Part shown: positions 1 to 11,931 of the stretch, piece after piece
How the letters are laid out: the number at the start of each line of letters is the position of its first letter
Position numbering within the stretch: position 1 is the first letter of the stretch
Assembly: GCA_902651635.1 (NCBI GenBank)
Contig: CACRSC010000010.1
Location: 1,221,794 to 1,285,793, forward strand
Length of the DNA stretch: 64,000 bases
Origin: Mastigamoeba balamuthi
Taxonomy: Eukaryota > Evosea > Mastigamoebida > Mastigamoebidae
Direction of reading: 5' to 3'
Made by a program: the position numbers and the translations under genes
Notes under the pieces: generated by a model
Told to the model about the DNA's origin: nothing
Seen by the model: only the letters and a program-made list of their open reading frames with translations
Database searches by the model: none

Positions 1-3000
1 TCGTGCTCCTCGTGGTACCCGCCTCTCCTCTGGGCCGCCCCCAGCGGCCGCAGTACCTTATCTCACAGCCCGCCGCTGATTCCCTCCTGGGACAAAAGGT
101 CTGTGGGCCGCCGCTCGTCCTCGGGGCGGTCAGCTGGGGCTGGGGTAAATGCAGGATAGTAGTCAACTCGAGCTCGGAGGTGCGCAACAGCACGCTCACT
201 GTCGGCATCGTGGACTCGATCAGCTCCTTGAACAACGTCGATGTGCGTTCTATTTTTGGGCCTGCCGTGCCATTGCCGCGTGGGGGCCTCACCGGCACGG
301 GCTCTGTCGGCGCAGGAGGTGATGGCGATCTGCCTCGCCCTCCAGAACGCCGTCCTCCCGCGGGGGCACGACTTCTCGATCCTCTTCTACGACGACCAGG
401 GCAAAGTGAGACAGAACCTGCATCGGGGTTCTTTCCTGGTGCACAGCGCTTTACAGTGCTCTTTTCGCCCGTAATGCGCGCGCCCCAGGCGGCGAACTCG
501 TTGGCGGCAGCTCAGGTGATGGTCGGGTTCCCCGTCGTCGGCATCATTGGGGGTTTCACCAGCGAGCTCTCGGTGGCGCTGCAGGACGCCGGCGTGTCTG
601 CCTCGGGCATCCCGCAGGTCGCCTACAGCGCCACGAGCACCTTGCTGAGCAACAAGACACGGTTCCCGCACTTCCTCAGAACGCCGGCGACAGACGCTCT
701 GACCGTGCGTGCCAGGACCCGAATTGCCAACCCTTTTATGTGTGGCCACATAATTCCCGGCATATTAACGAATTGCACTTTGACCACACGGTCAATGCCT
801 GCATTCGGAAACGCGCAGACAATACAGAAAAAAGAAGCTCAATCACATACAAGCGATGATATATGCTCTTGCTTGTGCGATAGGAGCGCCGGTGCCCAAT
901 TGACTAACAGTTTCATGTCAGAGCAACGCCATCGTGATGCTGCTGGCGCAGTACGGCGTGACCAAGATCGCGATGATGGGCACCGACGACAGCTACGGCC
1001 GCGGTGGCATCAGCAACGTCAAGCTCTACGCCTCGAGGCTCGCGACCCCCATTCAGATCGTCACCGAGTCGTACTTCAGCCCCACGCTCAGCTCTCCGGA
1101 AGCCGTCACTCAGCAGGCAAGCTCGCTAGCGCAACAAGCTTATGCGTCTCATTCTCACCGCCTTTGGTAGCTTTTCGACGCCCAGGCATCGGGGGTTGAT
1201 ACAATCGTGGCGTTCTGCCTGACAGACACGTGCGTGCCGCTCCTGGAGCAGGCACGCGTCCTGAACATGCTCAACAAGCCCAAGGTCTGGATCCTCGGCG
1301 CCGGCGGTGCAGCCATCACAACCATCGACAAGATAGCTGCAACAGCTCCAGGCACCCCACCCCGGCCACCAAGTCGAGTATACAACCCGCAACTTATCCT
1401 CTGTCCGCAGATCTTGCGTCGGTCATAAGGCAAAACACGACCATACTCTGTTTGTCGACCGGCCTGGTCAATGGGGTCGTTAAGAATCAGTTCGAGGTCG
1501 ACATGCTGCAGTTCGCCAACAGGAGCGGGTTCACCTCGTGGACGTACTTTGCCCACGATGCCGCGCTTGCGTATATCACCGCGATCAAGCAGGTGAGACT
1601 GTGTCGCGAAGTTGCCGTGCGTCGATTGACTTTACCGTCGTAATTTGGGGTCAGATGATAGTTGCAGGGCAGAACCTGTGGGACCGCACCGCCCTGTTCG
1701 AGACGCTCATGGCGCTGCACTTCACGGGCGCGAGCGGGCCCATTTCTTTCGACCAGAACGGCGACCGCTTCGCCACCGTGACGATCACGTCGTGGCAGCC
1801 AGGGGCGACAACACAGACAACCATCGGGAACTGGTCGATCGGCAGCGGGGTGGTGATCGACCCCCAGTACGAGATCTACCCGCCCCCGATCAGCGTCGAC
1901 TGGGGGAGCCCCGAGAGCCTGCCCCTGGGGGCCATTGTGGGCGGGACCGTGGGAGCGGCCGTGGCGCTGCTGGCGGTGGGCGCTGGACTGCTGGTCCTGC
2001 AGCAAAGGTCGAGGCGGTCGCTGCTGATCAAGGTGGACATGGAGCGGAACAAGTTCCTGGTGCCCTCGGACGAGATCAAGCTGGGCCAAGAGGTCGGGCG
2101 TGGAAGCTTCGGAGCAGTTTACATGTGCGCCACTGATGCTGCAACCACAAGCCCAGCGCTGACGACATGGCAGAGCGACGTGGCGCGGGACGCAGGTGGC
2201 AGCCAAGGTGATCCTGGGGAGCAGGGTGAAGGAGGACGCGGCGACGAGCGAGCAGTTCAACAACGAAGTCGGCATCATGAAGTGAGACACTCATAGCATG
2301 CGCCCCGCAAACACCGCTGACACGGCAAGGGCCCACCCAGATCTCTGAGGCACCCCAACGTGCTGCTGTTCATGTGCTACTCCCAGGACAAGGACAAGCT
2401 GATCATCGTGACAGGCGAGTCATCAGGGCAGTCTCATCTGGTCTCATGGATGGTTGGACAGAGTTCATGCCGTCGGGGTCGCTGATGGACGTGCTCTTGG
2501 ACGAGACGCAGTCGATCACGCTGCGGTCGCGGATGTCGATCCTGAAGGACGTGGCGGCGGGGATGGCGTACCTGCACTCGTACAACCCCTGCATCCTCCA
2601 CTGCGACCTCAAGAGCTCCAACATCATGNNNNNNNNNNNNNNNNNNNNNNNNNNNNNNNNNNNNNNNNNNNNNNNNNNNNNNNNNNNNNNNNNNNNNNNN
2701 NNNNNNNNNNNNNNNNNNNNNNNNNNNNNNNNNNNNNNNNNNNNNNNNNNNNNNNNNNNNNNNNNNNNNNNNNNNNNNNNNNNNNNNNNNNNNNNNNNNN
2801 NNNNNNNNNNNNNNNNNNNNNNNNNNNNNNNNNNNNNNNNNNNNNNNNNNNNNNNNNNNNNNNNNNNNNNNNNNNNNNNNNNNNNNNNNNNNNNNNNNNN
2901 NNNNNNNNNNNNNNNNNNNNNNNNNNNNNNNNNNNNNNNNNNNNNNNNNNNNNNNNNNNNNNNNNNNNNNNNNNNNNNNNNNNNNNNNNNNNNNNNNNNN

Positions 3001-4423
3001 NNNNNNNNNNNNNNNNNNNNNNNNNNNNNNNNNNNNNNNNNNNNNNNNNNNNNNNNNNNNNNNNNNNNNNNNNNNNNNNNNNNNNNNNNNNNNNNNNNNN
3101 NNNNNNNNNNNNNNNNNNNNNNNNNNNNNNNNNNNNNNNNNNNNNNNNNNNNNNNNNNNNNNNNNNNNNNNNNNNNNNNNNNNNNNNNNNNNNNNNNNNN
3201 NNNNNNNNNNNNNNNNNNNNNNNNNNNNNNNNNNNNNNNNNNNNNNNNNNNNNNNNNNNNNNNNNNNNNNNNNNNNNNNNNNNNNNNNNNNNNNNNNNNN
3301 NNNNNNNNNNNNNNNNNNNNNNNNNNNNNNNNNNNNNNNNNNNNNNNNNNNNNNNNNNNNNGCAGACGGTGGCGATCAAGAAGTTCTTCAGGCAGAAGGT
3401 GGACAGCGTGACCATGTACGAGATCGAGCACCAGATCAAGGAGATCGCGATCCTGTCGGAAGTCAGGCACCCGTCCATCCTGCTCTTTGTACGGACTCCA
3501 TGGGCAGCACGCTGATAAATCGGTTAACAAATCGGCTCAACAGATGGGGGCTTGTATGGAGACCAACAGCATGCTCATGTAAGCCTAATGCTAAATACAC
3601 CGAAGCGTTCTCATCGTTCTCATTTCCCAACCAGTGTGACTGAGTGGATGGACATGGGGAATCTCCGTGTATTTTATTCTGGAATTACTCGGTTTTCTCT
3701 GACACATATTCACAGGAGGTACTGGCCGACAGGGTCGTCGACATGAAGCAGGCAGACAGTATTCTCTCATCTGTGTGCAATGGGATGCTCTATCTTCACA
3801 TGTCCAACATCGTTCATCGCGACCTCAAGTCCAACAACATTCTGGTTCGATTTTCATTGACAACATCCGTTTATCCTCTCAACGTTGCTTTTCCTCAGCT
3901 GAACAAGAAGTGGGACGTGAAGCTGTCTGGTGCGACCAAATGAGCACCTTCAGAGTGTTATTTCATTGCTCGCCCCCCGTGCAGACTTTGGCCTGGCAGC
4001 AGTCAAGGAAACGAACAAGACCAACACAGTCTGTGGCACAGGTGAGCTCTGCTCTCGAAATCATGAAGGCTTACGGTAATTGCAGTGGGCTGGATGGCAC
4101 CAGAGGTGCTGAAGGAGGGCAAGTACTCGGAGAAGTCGGATGTCTTCAGGTGTGCAACCACGTGTTGTTCAATGGTCTGAGAACGCCTTTACAGCTTTGG
4201 AATGGTCATGTATGAGATTCTGACCAGGTCGTCACCGTACCGCGGACTTCCTATGATCCAGATCTCGGCTGCCATACAGTCGGGCAAGAGGCCACCAGTG
4301 CCGCCCTCTCTCGGGACGTTCAGCACCAAGTATGTGTCGCTGATGGAGGCGTGCTGGGACCACGAAGCAGTTCTGCGTCCTGGGTTCAAGAAGATAGCCG
4401 AGCTTCTCAATTCAATGGTCTGA
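1..4423 (+). CDS. Receptor copy A: ANF-type ligand-binding domain, TM, TKL kinase 1, (gap), TKL kinase 2; 5' partial
   Basis: The window opens inside the signal peptide, judged by alignment with copy B at 14680. Exons joined by short introns give a receptor-family ligand-binding domain (about 150-1900). Landmarks are YSATSTLLSNKTRFPHFLRT, the pattern of natriuretic-peptide and metabotropic glutamate receptors, then DDSYGRGGIS and SGPISFDQNGDR. One membrane segment lies at about 1931-2002. Kinase 1 follows: glycine loop GRGSFGAVYM, Lys in VAAK, and catalytic loop HCDLKSSN just before the gap. After the gap comes kinase 2: VAIKK, HRDLKSNN, DFGLAAVK, APEVLKEGKYSEKSDVF, ending at 4423. The segment linking the kinases, which is a cyclase in copy B, is hidden or lost. 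Two introns appear to use GC donors (1117-1170 and 2415-2461). The domain calls are firm; completeness is not. Likely a plasma-membrane sensor. Confidence 0.75.
2629..3361. other. Assembly gap of 733 N
   Basis: The run of N begins right after the kinase 1 catalytic-loop exon and ends at the kinase 2 VAIK exon. In copy B these two points are about 1.8 kb apart, so either the stated gap length is not real or copy A lacks the cyclase. Confidence 0.99.
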
Positions 4424-4814
4424 ATGCCCCTCACCCCTTTGTGCCATCAGAGACCTCCCATTTGTGCCAATATTCCTGTTTTTCATTGATAGGCCATGAG
4501 TTTCATCTTCACAGTGTCATAGGCGATGCACGCAGGCTTTGTGAAAGACTGTGTGAAAGTCGTGTGTCAGAGGTTCTGCGTCGTCCATTAAGCCATGTAT
4601 GCACACCAGCTCTATCCCCAAGACATAGTGAACTGGTGGCCATATTGGACTGTCCCTTTGGGAGGTGTAGAGGTGGTCGATCCTGGAAGAGGCCCTGCTT
4701 GAAGGTGAGTGGGGCGTCTTCGGGTAAGGACGGGCGTCCATTTGGTTTAGCAGGCGTGCCAGGACGCACGTTTTGCGCCTTCACTGAAAATGATAATGAA
4801 CGCGGAGGTGGCAG

Positions 4815-5240
4815 CTCCCTGTGCCCAACTTCTTCATGTCGTTCCTCACCCCGTTCACCAGCAACGTGCCGGAGCTCATCGCCTCGATCGACTATTGCGC
4901 GGAGAAGACGTCGAAAAACGTCTCGAAGGGATGCGAACCACCGCCCCGAGTCCTCCTCGATCCTCATCACAAATCCCGACGACAGAATGGTGGCGGCTTA
5001 TGGGGCGATGAACTGGACGGTTAATTGGGCGGTGTTCCTCATCATGATGTGGGCGCGGGACATCACGTACATGTACAACTCCGAGGTCGTGCCTATGCTG
5101 CTCGTTATCTATGCCGTGGGGGCCCTGGCGTCGCGGCGAGACACCTTCACGACCTGCAGGGCTCCGTGGTGCCCGTGTTCTACCCCCTGTCTGCCGGGCT
5201 CGTCGCTCTGCTCCAAAGCCCCTGGGTTGGGTGGACAAGC
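4815..5240 (+). pseudogene. NCL/EF-CAX-type Na+/Ca2+ exchanger, C-terminal fragment
   Basis: Three short open pieces in series resemble the C-terminal cation-exchanger half of plant NCL-type Na+/Ca2+ exchangers: FFMSFLTPFTSNVPELIASI (from 4815), a membrane stretch with WARDITYMYNSEVVPMLLVI (about 5050-5110), and GSVVPVFYPLSAGLVALLQS (about 5160-5220). The family would use these as the second alpha-repeat and the membrane helices after it. The pieces lie in different frames, so introns or frameshifts separate them. No N-terminal half or EF hands can be seen upstream, where the receptor copy A kinase ends at 4423. It is probably a broken or transposed fragment. Reading frames from 5240 to 5530 are open in places but were not recognised. 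Confidence 0.5.
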
Positions 5241-5569
5241 AAATATCATTGCACTCTCCGTACGCCTGCTCCCGGTAGCGGATCATCGCCAAATGGAAGC
5301 TGTTCGGCTATGGGCGAGTGCTTTCGGAGCATCTCGAGGGTGATTCCCTGCCGCCGTGCATTGTGAGTCGGAGGAATCGCTCTGGAACTCGGGCACGGAG
5401 GGCGCGTTCTGCGACACGGACAACTCGCAGACTCACGTGTGGCGTCCACACTCCCGAGATACACTGTCAGCTGAGTCCAACCAATAGGGGGCTATTTATG
5501 GCTTCTGTGCATCTTACAAAGAAGTAAAACGGACTGACGTGCCCTGTTCACCCGTGTCTACTCGTCAGA

Positions 5570-5790
5570 TGGCGAACGCACCGGTGGCAGCACAAAAGGT
5601 GATCGGATTCCCCGTCGTCGGCATCATCGGGTGCTTCACGAGCGGCCTGACGGTGGCGATGCAGGACAAAGGGGTGTCGGCCTCTGGAATCCCTCAGGTC
5701 GCGCACGGGGCGATGAACACGGTGCTCAGCAACAAGACGCGGCTCCTGCACTTCCTCAGAACGCCAGCGACAGATTCTCTGACCGTGCGT
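5570..5790 (+). pseudogene. Receptor copy C: isolated ligand-binding-domain exon
   Basis: A 3' splice site (CGTCAG) is followed by an exon close to copy A 485-700: GFPVVGIIGCFTSGLTVAMQ, GVSASGIPQVA, LSNKTRLLHFLRTPATDS. Even the start of the following intron matches copy A (about 30 bp after the exon). No neighbouring ligand-binding exons, membrane segment or N-terminus are present, so this is a remnant of a third receptor copy. Confidence 0.75.
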
Positions 5791-5932
5791 GCCAGGACCC
5801 GAATTGCCAACCCTTTTGGGTCGCGTGGATCATGCAATCACATTTCTCGTGTATTGTATCGCGAATTGCACTTATCCACTTGGAACGCGTGATATTACCG
5901 CATCTGGAACGTGTGGACAATGGCCATAAAAA

Positions 5933-6288
5933 GGAACCATGATGTTGGAGCTCTTGAGGTCGCAGTGGAGGATGCAGGGGTTGTACGAGTGCAGGTACGC
6001 CATCCCCGCCGCCACGTCCTTCAGGATCGACATCCGCGACCGCAGCGTGATCGACTGCATCTCGTCCAAGAGCACGTCCATCAGCGACCCCGACGGCATG
6101 AACTCTGTCCAACCATCCATGAGACCAGATGAGACTGCCCTGATGACTCGCCTGTCACGATGATCAGCTTGTCCTTGTCCTGGGAGTAGCACATGAACAG
6201 CAGCACGTTGGGATGCCTCAGAGATCTGGGTGGGCCCTTGCCGTGTCAGCAGTGTTTGCGGGGCGCATGCTATGAGTGTCTCACTTCA
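5933..6288 (-). pseudogene. Inverted copy of receptor kinase 1 exons
   Basis: On the minus strand this reproduces copy A 2279-2628 almost base for base, including the intron at 2415-2461 and the preceding intron. It encodes EFMPSGSLMDVLLDEMQSIT and ILHCDLKSSNIM; one substitution, DETQ to DEMQ, was noticed. It lies head-on between plus-strand pieces of copy C. The right junction shares CTTCA with both parents, which suggests a microhomology-mediated rearrangement, unless the assembly is wrong. Confidence 0.85.
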
Positions 6289-6660
6289 CATGTCCAACAT
6301 CGTTCATCGTGACCTCAAGTCCAACAATAATCTGGTGTGACTCCCTTCGATCTCTCCGCACTTCTCAACACCACTATGTTACAGCTGAACAAGAAGTGGG
6401 ACGTGAAGCTGTCTGGTGTGCTCACCCCGACAGAGGACTACAGAACTGATTTGAAATTGACATTTCCCCTGTAGACTTTGGACTGGCCGCCATCAAGGAA
6501 ACCAACAAGACGAACACGGTCTGTGGCACAGGTGAGCCCTGCTCATCACACACAAGGGGCTCGTGCTTGCTGGATTGCTTGTGTGCTTCGCAGTGGGCTG
6601 GATGGCACTGGAGGTGCTCAAGGAGGGCAAGTACTCGGAGAAGTCAGACATCTTCAGGTG
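6286..6660 (+). pseudogene. Receptor copy C: kinase 2 central exons
   Basis: Pieces equivalent to copy B 18560-18910 read HMSNIVHRDLKSNNNLV, LNKKWDVKLSG, DFGLAAIKETNKTNTVCGT, then VGWMALEVLKEGKYSEKSDIF. The conserved APE motif has become ALE and the catalytic-loop exon is altered after HRDLKSNN. The N-lobe of kinase 2 is absent because the inverted kinase 1 block replaces it. The last kinase exon lies beyond the retroelement at 11932-12156. Confidence 0.8.
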
Positions 6661-6700
6661 CGGAACCCATGCAGTTTGTTTGGTTATCTAAGATCTCCTG

Positions 6701-6860
6701 TGTAGGGAACTGTGCGAGGAATGTAAAACAATGAACTGTTTTGGTCTGACGTGTGTGTGCGAGGTGAATCATCCTGCCAGTGAAATGACAGTGAGGAAGT
6801 GGCACGGCCACGTGGCTGGCAGTGGTGAAGTGACACGGCCACGTGGCCCAGGCCACGACA
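6701..6860 (-). repeat. Left LTR (3' LTR of the element)
   Basis: 160 bp, beginning TGTAGGGAAC and ending CCACGACA, about 95% identical to 11759-11918. Confidence 0.93.
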
Positions 6861-9800
6861 TTGCCTTCCTTCACAGAAAGGCAGTACAATCAGTTAGCCT
6901 ACCCCTTCGGGATCTGTGGCTTCCTCAGCTTGTGTGTCTTCATGTACTCCTGGACGACCAGGCTCCACCTCACGTCCTGGTACTCGTTCCATGCATCGGG
7001 GTGATCGTCATCGATGTTGGGGTATCCCAAGTACTTCAACTGGAAATAGAGTTTCGTCCCTTGGCGTTTGTGGGTGTAGATCTTCTCGATGAGGTACTCA
7101 TTCTCGTTGACCGCTTCGGCTGTCAGCTCCTCCAGGCTGAGCGTGCCTGGCCAGAACTGGTGCAACCTGTTCACATGCACCTTCGATTGCACGTGGTCGA
7201 TCAGGCTCTTGGTGGTGTAGATGAGGCGGTGGTCCCACGAGATGACGATCTCAGGGCCCTTCCACGAAAAACCCAACTTGGTCTTCCACTCGAAGTGAAC
7301 CAGGATGTAGTCGCTGACTGCAAAGTCAATCTGGCCCTTGGCCCTTGCCCTGTACGTTGCCTCGATCTTCTTCCTGAGTGCCTCCTGGATTTCACGCACC
7401 CTTGGTAACAGCGATGCTGCCTGGATCGCGGTCTGGGCAGCCACCAAGAGAGGCTCGTTTCCCGTTGTAGTTTCGGGCATTGCAACGTTGATTAGCAACT
7501 GGGGCGCAAACCCGTGGACCACGTTCCATGGGGTCGTTCCCAGCATCCTCGAGTAGCTGCAATTGATTGCCAATGCCACTGGCACCACGATGTCTGCCCA
7601 GTTGTTGGTCACGTTCTCCTTGTGCATAACGCAACACAGTGTAGACTCAACGTCCAAGTTCTTGCACTCCACTGCACCGTGTCCTTCAGGATGTAGGGGA
7701 AGCGAGACATGGTGTCTGATATGCAGCACCCTGCACATCTCAGCGAACGCCCCTGCCATGAATTCCATGGCCCCGTCACTGTAGAACTGGTCGATGAGCC
7801 CGTGGATGCACAGCCAGCGCTTCCAAACGACCTCGGCAGTCAGCTCTTCTTGCGTTGTAGCCATCGGCTCCAATACCACCCAGTGCAAGAACCGATCGAT
7901 CATCACGAGGATGTACTTGCAGCCCCTGCTCTCCTGGAACGGGCTGACATAGTTGAGGAAAACGCTGTTGAACGGGTTGTGTGCCACCTAGTGCCCATGT
8001 CCGCACTGTGTGGGCACTTAGCATGCTCCTTCTGGCATGCTGGGCACTCCCTGACCATCCTGGCCACATCGCCATCCATCCCTGGCCACTTGATAGCTGC
8101 CGAGATGTGGCGCATTGTGCGCTGTACCCCGCCATGCCCCACCATGGGATGTGAGTGCCCAAGCACGAAGAGCCTCACCAGCACCTCCACACTGGGCCTC
8201 TCATTCAGGACGATGACATTCATTGTCCACCAACTCGTAAGGTAGATTCTCGATGGAGGCCCGTACCACCTCGATCACGTTGTCACGGTCCTTGCATCCC
8301 TGTCCATCGTCCCCAACCATGTCCACGAGGAAATTCTCAACGTCCTCCTCAGTAATCTCCACCAGGTGGCTCTCGACCACCTTTCCTGGCTGCCACGAGA
8401 TGTACTACTGTTCCTCTTTCTTGAGTGGGAACGACTGCGAGAAGTAGTCGCCGATGAAATTCTGCTCGCCCAGCTGGAACACGATGACGTAGTCGAACTC
8501 CAACAAAATAACTGTCCAGCGCAGTACGCGGCAGTTGACTGACGTCTCCATCCACCGCAGGTTGTTGTGGTCCGGGCAGACCACCAGGGGTCCAGAAATG
8601 TACGGTCTGGCCTTCTGCATGAGGAACACTGTAGCGTACGCCTCCTTTTCGCCTGTTGTCATCCATTGACGCTTGCCGTTGGTGAGCTTGTGCGAGCAGA
8701 GCAGCAGGATGCAAAGCTCGCCCGTCTCAGGGTCCCACTGAAGGACCGCTCCCCCAATGCCATACTCGCATGCGTCGGGATGAATGACGATTGTAGCTCC
8801 AGGAATGGGCTGCGCCAGGATGGCTGGGATGAGCAGCGCCGTGCCGTGATCACCTTGTTGAACGCCTCCTCTGTGCTTGTAGTGCGCTGGACCAATGCGT
8901 GCTTCGACCCCTTGCCCTTGTCGAGTGCCCTCTGCCATGTGCTGGTCAGCAGCTTCCAGAGCGGGGCCACGACATTGGTGTAGTTGGGGATGAAGGGGGC
9001 CAGCCACTGGGCGAACCCCAGGAACGACTGAAGCATGGACATCGTGAACGGGAATACTGCATCCTGCAATGGTGCCAACCTCTCCATGTCCACCTCCACC
9101 AAGTCCTCAGTCACTACGCGTCCCAGGATGTGCGTTTTCGGGATTTCCGATCTCGCACTTCTTGGCATTGAGCTTGATGTGCAGCTTCCTGCACACCTCG
9201 AGGAACTTGCACGTGTTGAGGTAGAGCTCCTCCAGTGTGGTAGCTGCCTCGATGCAGTCATCGATGTAGTTCATGAAGAACTCCATGAGGCCCTCCTTCT
9301 CAAGAATGTACTCAACTGCATTCTGGAAGAAGGGTGCCGCATTGCAGGAACCGAACGTCACTCTGATAGGGCGGTAGACCCCAAATGGTGTGTTCAGCGC
9401 CAGGAACCTCGAGGTCTCCTCGTCATTCTCACCCTGCCAGTAGCCCCTCTTCCAGTCGAACTTGGCCCGGTACCGCTTCCCACTGCAGAACTTGATCACG
9501 TCGCGAGTGTACCACATCGGGTACTTGATCTTGACCGTGATGGTGTTCTTCTTACGGTAGTCTCCACACATCCGGAACACCCCAGGGCTGGACTCGGCCA
9601 CAGTGATTGGGGTAGCCTCCTCCTTCCGGATCGTAGCATTCTTGACATAGATCCCGATGGCCTCATACTTGTCGAGCTCGCTCTTGACGAATGCCTTCTT
9701 GGTGTCCGAGAGTACACGGTCCGACTCGTAAGGCACGTTGGCCACCTCGAGTATGTTGATGTGGAACTTTTGTGGTAGCTGCGTGGGCTGGTTGTCTAAC

Positions 9801-11758
9801 GGGTCGCAAATGTTGGAAAATTCCGTGAACAGCTCGGTGAACTTCGTGCACCACTGTGGGTTCTCCGTGATCAGGGGTCCCAACTTGATCGGGGGCATTG
9901 TCCCCTTCTCGAACGTCCTCATAATGTTCGGTGTCGGGATGTCAATTGGGTCTGCTGCAAGCTTGTCCCTGACGAGCTTGTTGTACATGATCACTGGTGG
10001 CATTGTCAACGAGATCACGTAGTGCTGGGTGTCCCTCAGCCCGATCAGGACGAAATCCCCTGCTGGAGTAGTCAGTGTGACAAACACTACCGCGTCCTGG
10101 AATGGTGCTCCCTGCTCGAACGCGAGTGGGATGAATGCCGCCAGTGTGATCAGGTCGATGCTGCCATTGCTGTTCTTGAACTTGATCGGGTGGTGCAGCC
10201 TCCTGATGTAGTTCTTGAGGTTTGCCACAAATTTCTTGTTCACGAAGGATTGATTGGCCCCCGGGTCGATCTGGCACTCCAACGAGTTCAGTGGGCCTGC
10301 TCTCACGTTGGCCTTGATGTAGATGCGCCGCTCCTTGATCGCCAATGGTGACTCATAAATGAGCTCATCCTCGACATCGCAGAGCTCAAACTCCTTCAGG
10401 TTGAGCATCGTGTATGGATTGACATCCTTGATGTCACTTCCGTCCTTGGTAGTGAGCTTCTCGACCGTGTCTGGCCCTTGCTTGGCCCCTGGCCCATCCT
10501 TGGTCGTTGCTCTGACCTGGTCTCCTTGCTTGAGCTGCGACAGCTGCACTGAGGGTGCTCCACCGTCATCAGGGGTGTCGATGGCTCCGACCGGGACCTT
10601 GGTGGGGTTCGTTGAAGTCCGTGGGGCTTTCCTTGGGGTCGGGATCTCAATGACCTGGCAGAGTAGTGTCTGCACGAACAGGGTCAAGAACGTGCCCTTC
10701 TTGTTCATGCTGGTCTGCCGCTTCACTGCCTGGCACTTCATTTTCCCGTGGCCCTTGCTCCCACAGACGAAACAGCGATAGTCTGCTGAGAGCTTGTCCC
10801 GGTCCTTTGACATGAGAAATGTCCTGACTGTGCTGTCCTTCAGGATCTCGAACCTGCAGAACTCGCTCTTGGCCAGAGGTACGTGGGTCATTGATGAGGC
10901 AGCTGCTGCGAGTGTCATCAAGGTAGCCTGCTTCAGCTTGCTTGTCTCGTCTCTCCTTGGCTCCTTCTTGGACTGGCGGTCCGGCTTCTTCCTGTTGTTG
11001 TCCGGTCTGCCCTTGGGCCCAGACTTGTACATGTATCCACACAATATGAGCGTGTCCTCGGCCCTCGCGATGTTAATGGTGGCCTTCTTGATGGTTTCGT
11101 GATTTTCCTGCTTGAGGTCCAGGTGGTCATAGAGGTGACGCCCGATGAGGCCCTTGCCAAACCTGTGCCAGTAGAGTTGAATTTGCACAGCCTCCGAGAG
11201 GTTCAGCGCCCTTGCGACCTGGTCCAGACAGAGCTGGTACTCGATCACCGACATGAGGTAGGACTGCTGTGTGCCCTGGTCACTGGGCTCGTGGTACGTG
11301 ATGAGCTGTCCCGTGATTTCCAGAACTGTGGAAATTTCTGCAGGACGCAACATCTCCAGGAGCTGCGGGGTGGCGTGTGCGACGTCACGCACCAGGGTTT
11401 TGCCACTGAGGACCATGTAGAGCGACCGGATCGCCAGCGAGACCACGGTGTTCGTGGGCAGTTGCTCCAGGTCGACCTCTGGGATGAATGCTGCGGCCCT
11501 TGCCTCGACGTCACGAATCCAGTGGAACATCTCCTGGAATTGGTCTGATCTGAGGATGAGGTCCTTCCAGTCGCCCGGGTTGATGTGGACCATGGTCATG
11601 GTCATGGCCAATGTCCACAGGGTGGCTGGTCGTGGGGAACGAAAGGTGGACCATGACAGTCTGATGATCGGAATGGGTAGTAGTTCTGGCCAACAGTGAC
11701 TGAAACTGCCCTAGTGCCCACAGTGGCACGTCCCGCCAAAATAAAGCCCAAAGCACTT

Positions 11759-11918
11759 TGTAGGGAACTGTGCGAGGAATGTAAAACAACGAACTGTTTT
11801 GGTCTGACGTGTGTGTGCGAGATGAATCATCCTGCCAGTGAAATGACAGTGGTGAAGTGGCACGGCCACGTGGCTAGCAGTGGTGAAGTGACAGGGCCAC
11901 GTGACCCGGGCCACGACA
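11759..11918 (-). repeat. Right LTR (5' LTR of the element)
   Basis: 160 bp, same ends as the left copy. As the element reads on the minus strand, this is its upstream LTR. No primer-binding site was identified next to it. Confidence 0.93.
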
Positions 11919-11931
11919 CCTGAGCAGCTTT

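Larger units (their letters stand above)
6701..11918 (-). mobile_element. Ty3/gypsy chromovirus LTR retrotransposon fossil
   Basis: The element is about 5.2 kb with 160-bp LTRs at both ends, coding on the minus strand. Parts in transcription order are: a gag-like region with one CCHC knuckle (CFVCGSKGHGKMKC, near 10760), an aspartic protease (DPGA motif, near 10265), reverse transcriptase (YIDD, near 9260), RNase H (about 8950-8450), and integrase with HHCC zinc finger and DDE core (about 8200-7400) ending in a chromodomain-like tail (about 7100-6900). That order and the chromodomain define the chromovirus branch of Ty3/gypsy. The LTRs differ at about 8 of 160 positions, so the insertion is moderately young. 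The pol region is broken in a few places. It sits in the intron before the last kinase 2 exon of receptor copy C. Confidence 0.92.
6697..11922. repeat. 4-bp target-site duplication (CCTG) flanking the LTR element
   Basis: CCTG occurs at 6697-6700 directly before the left LTR and at 11919-11922 directly after the right LTR. Four bases could match by chance, but they abut perfect TG...CA LTR ends on both sides. Confidence 0.7.

Noticed and set aside
11700-11758. Primer-binding site for the LTR element
   Set aside because: No convincing tRNA 3'-end complement next to the 5' LTR could be read by eye.
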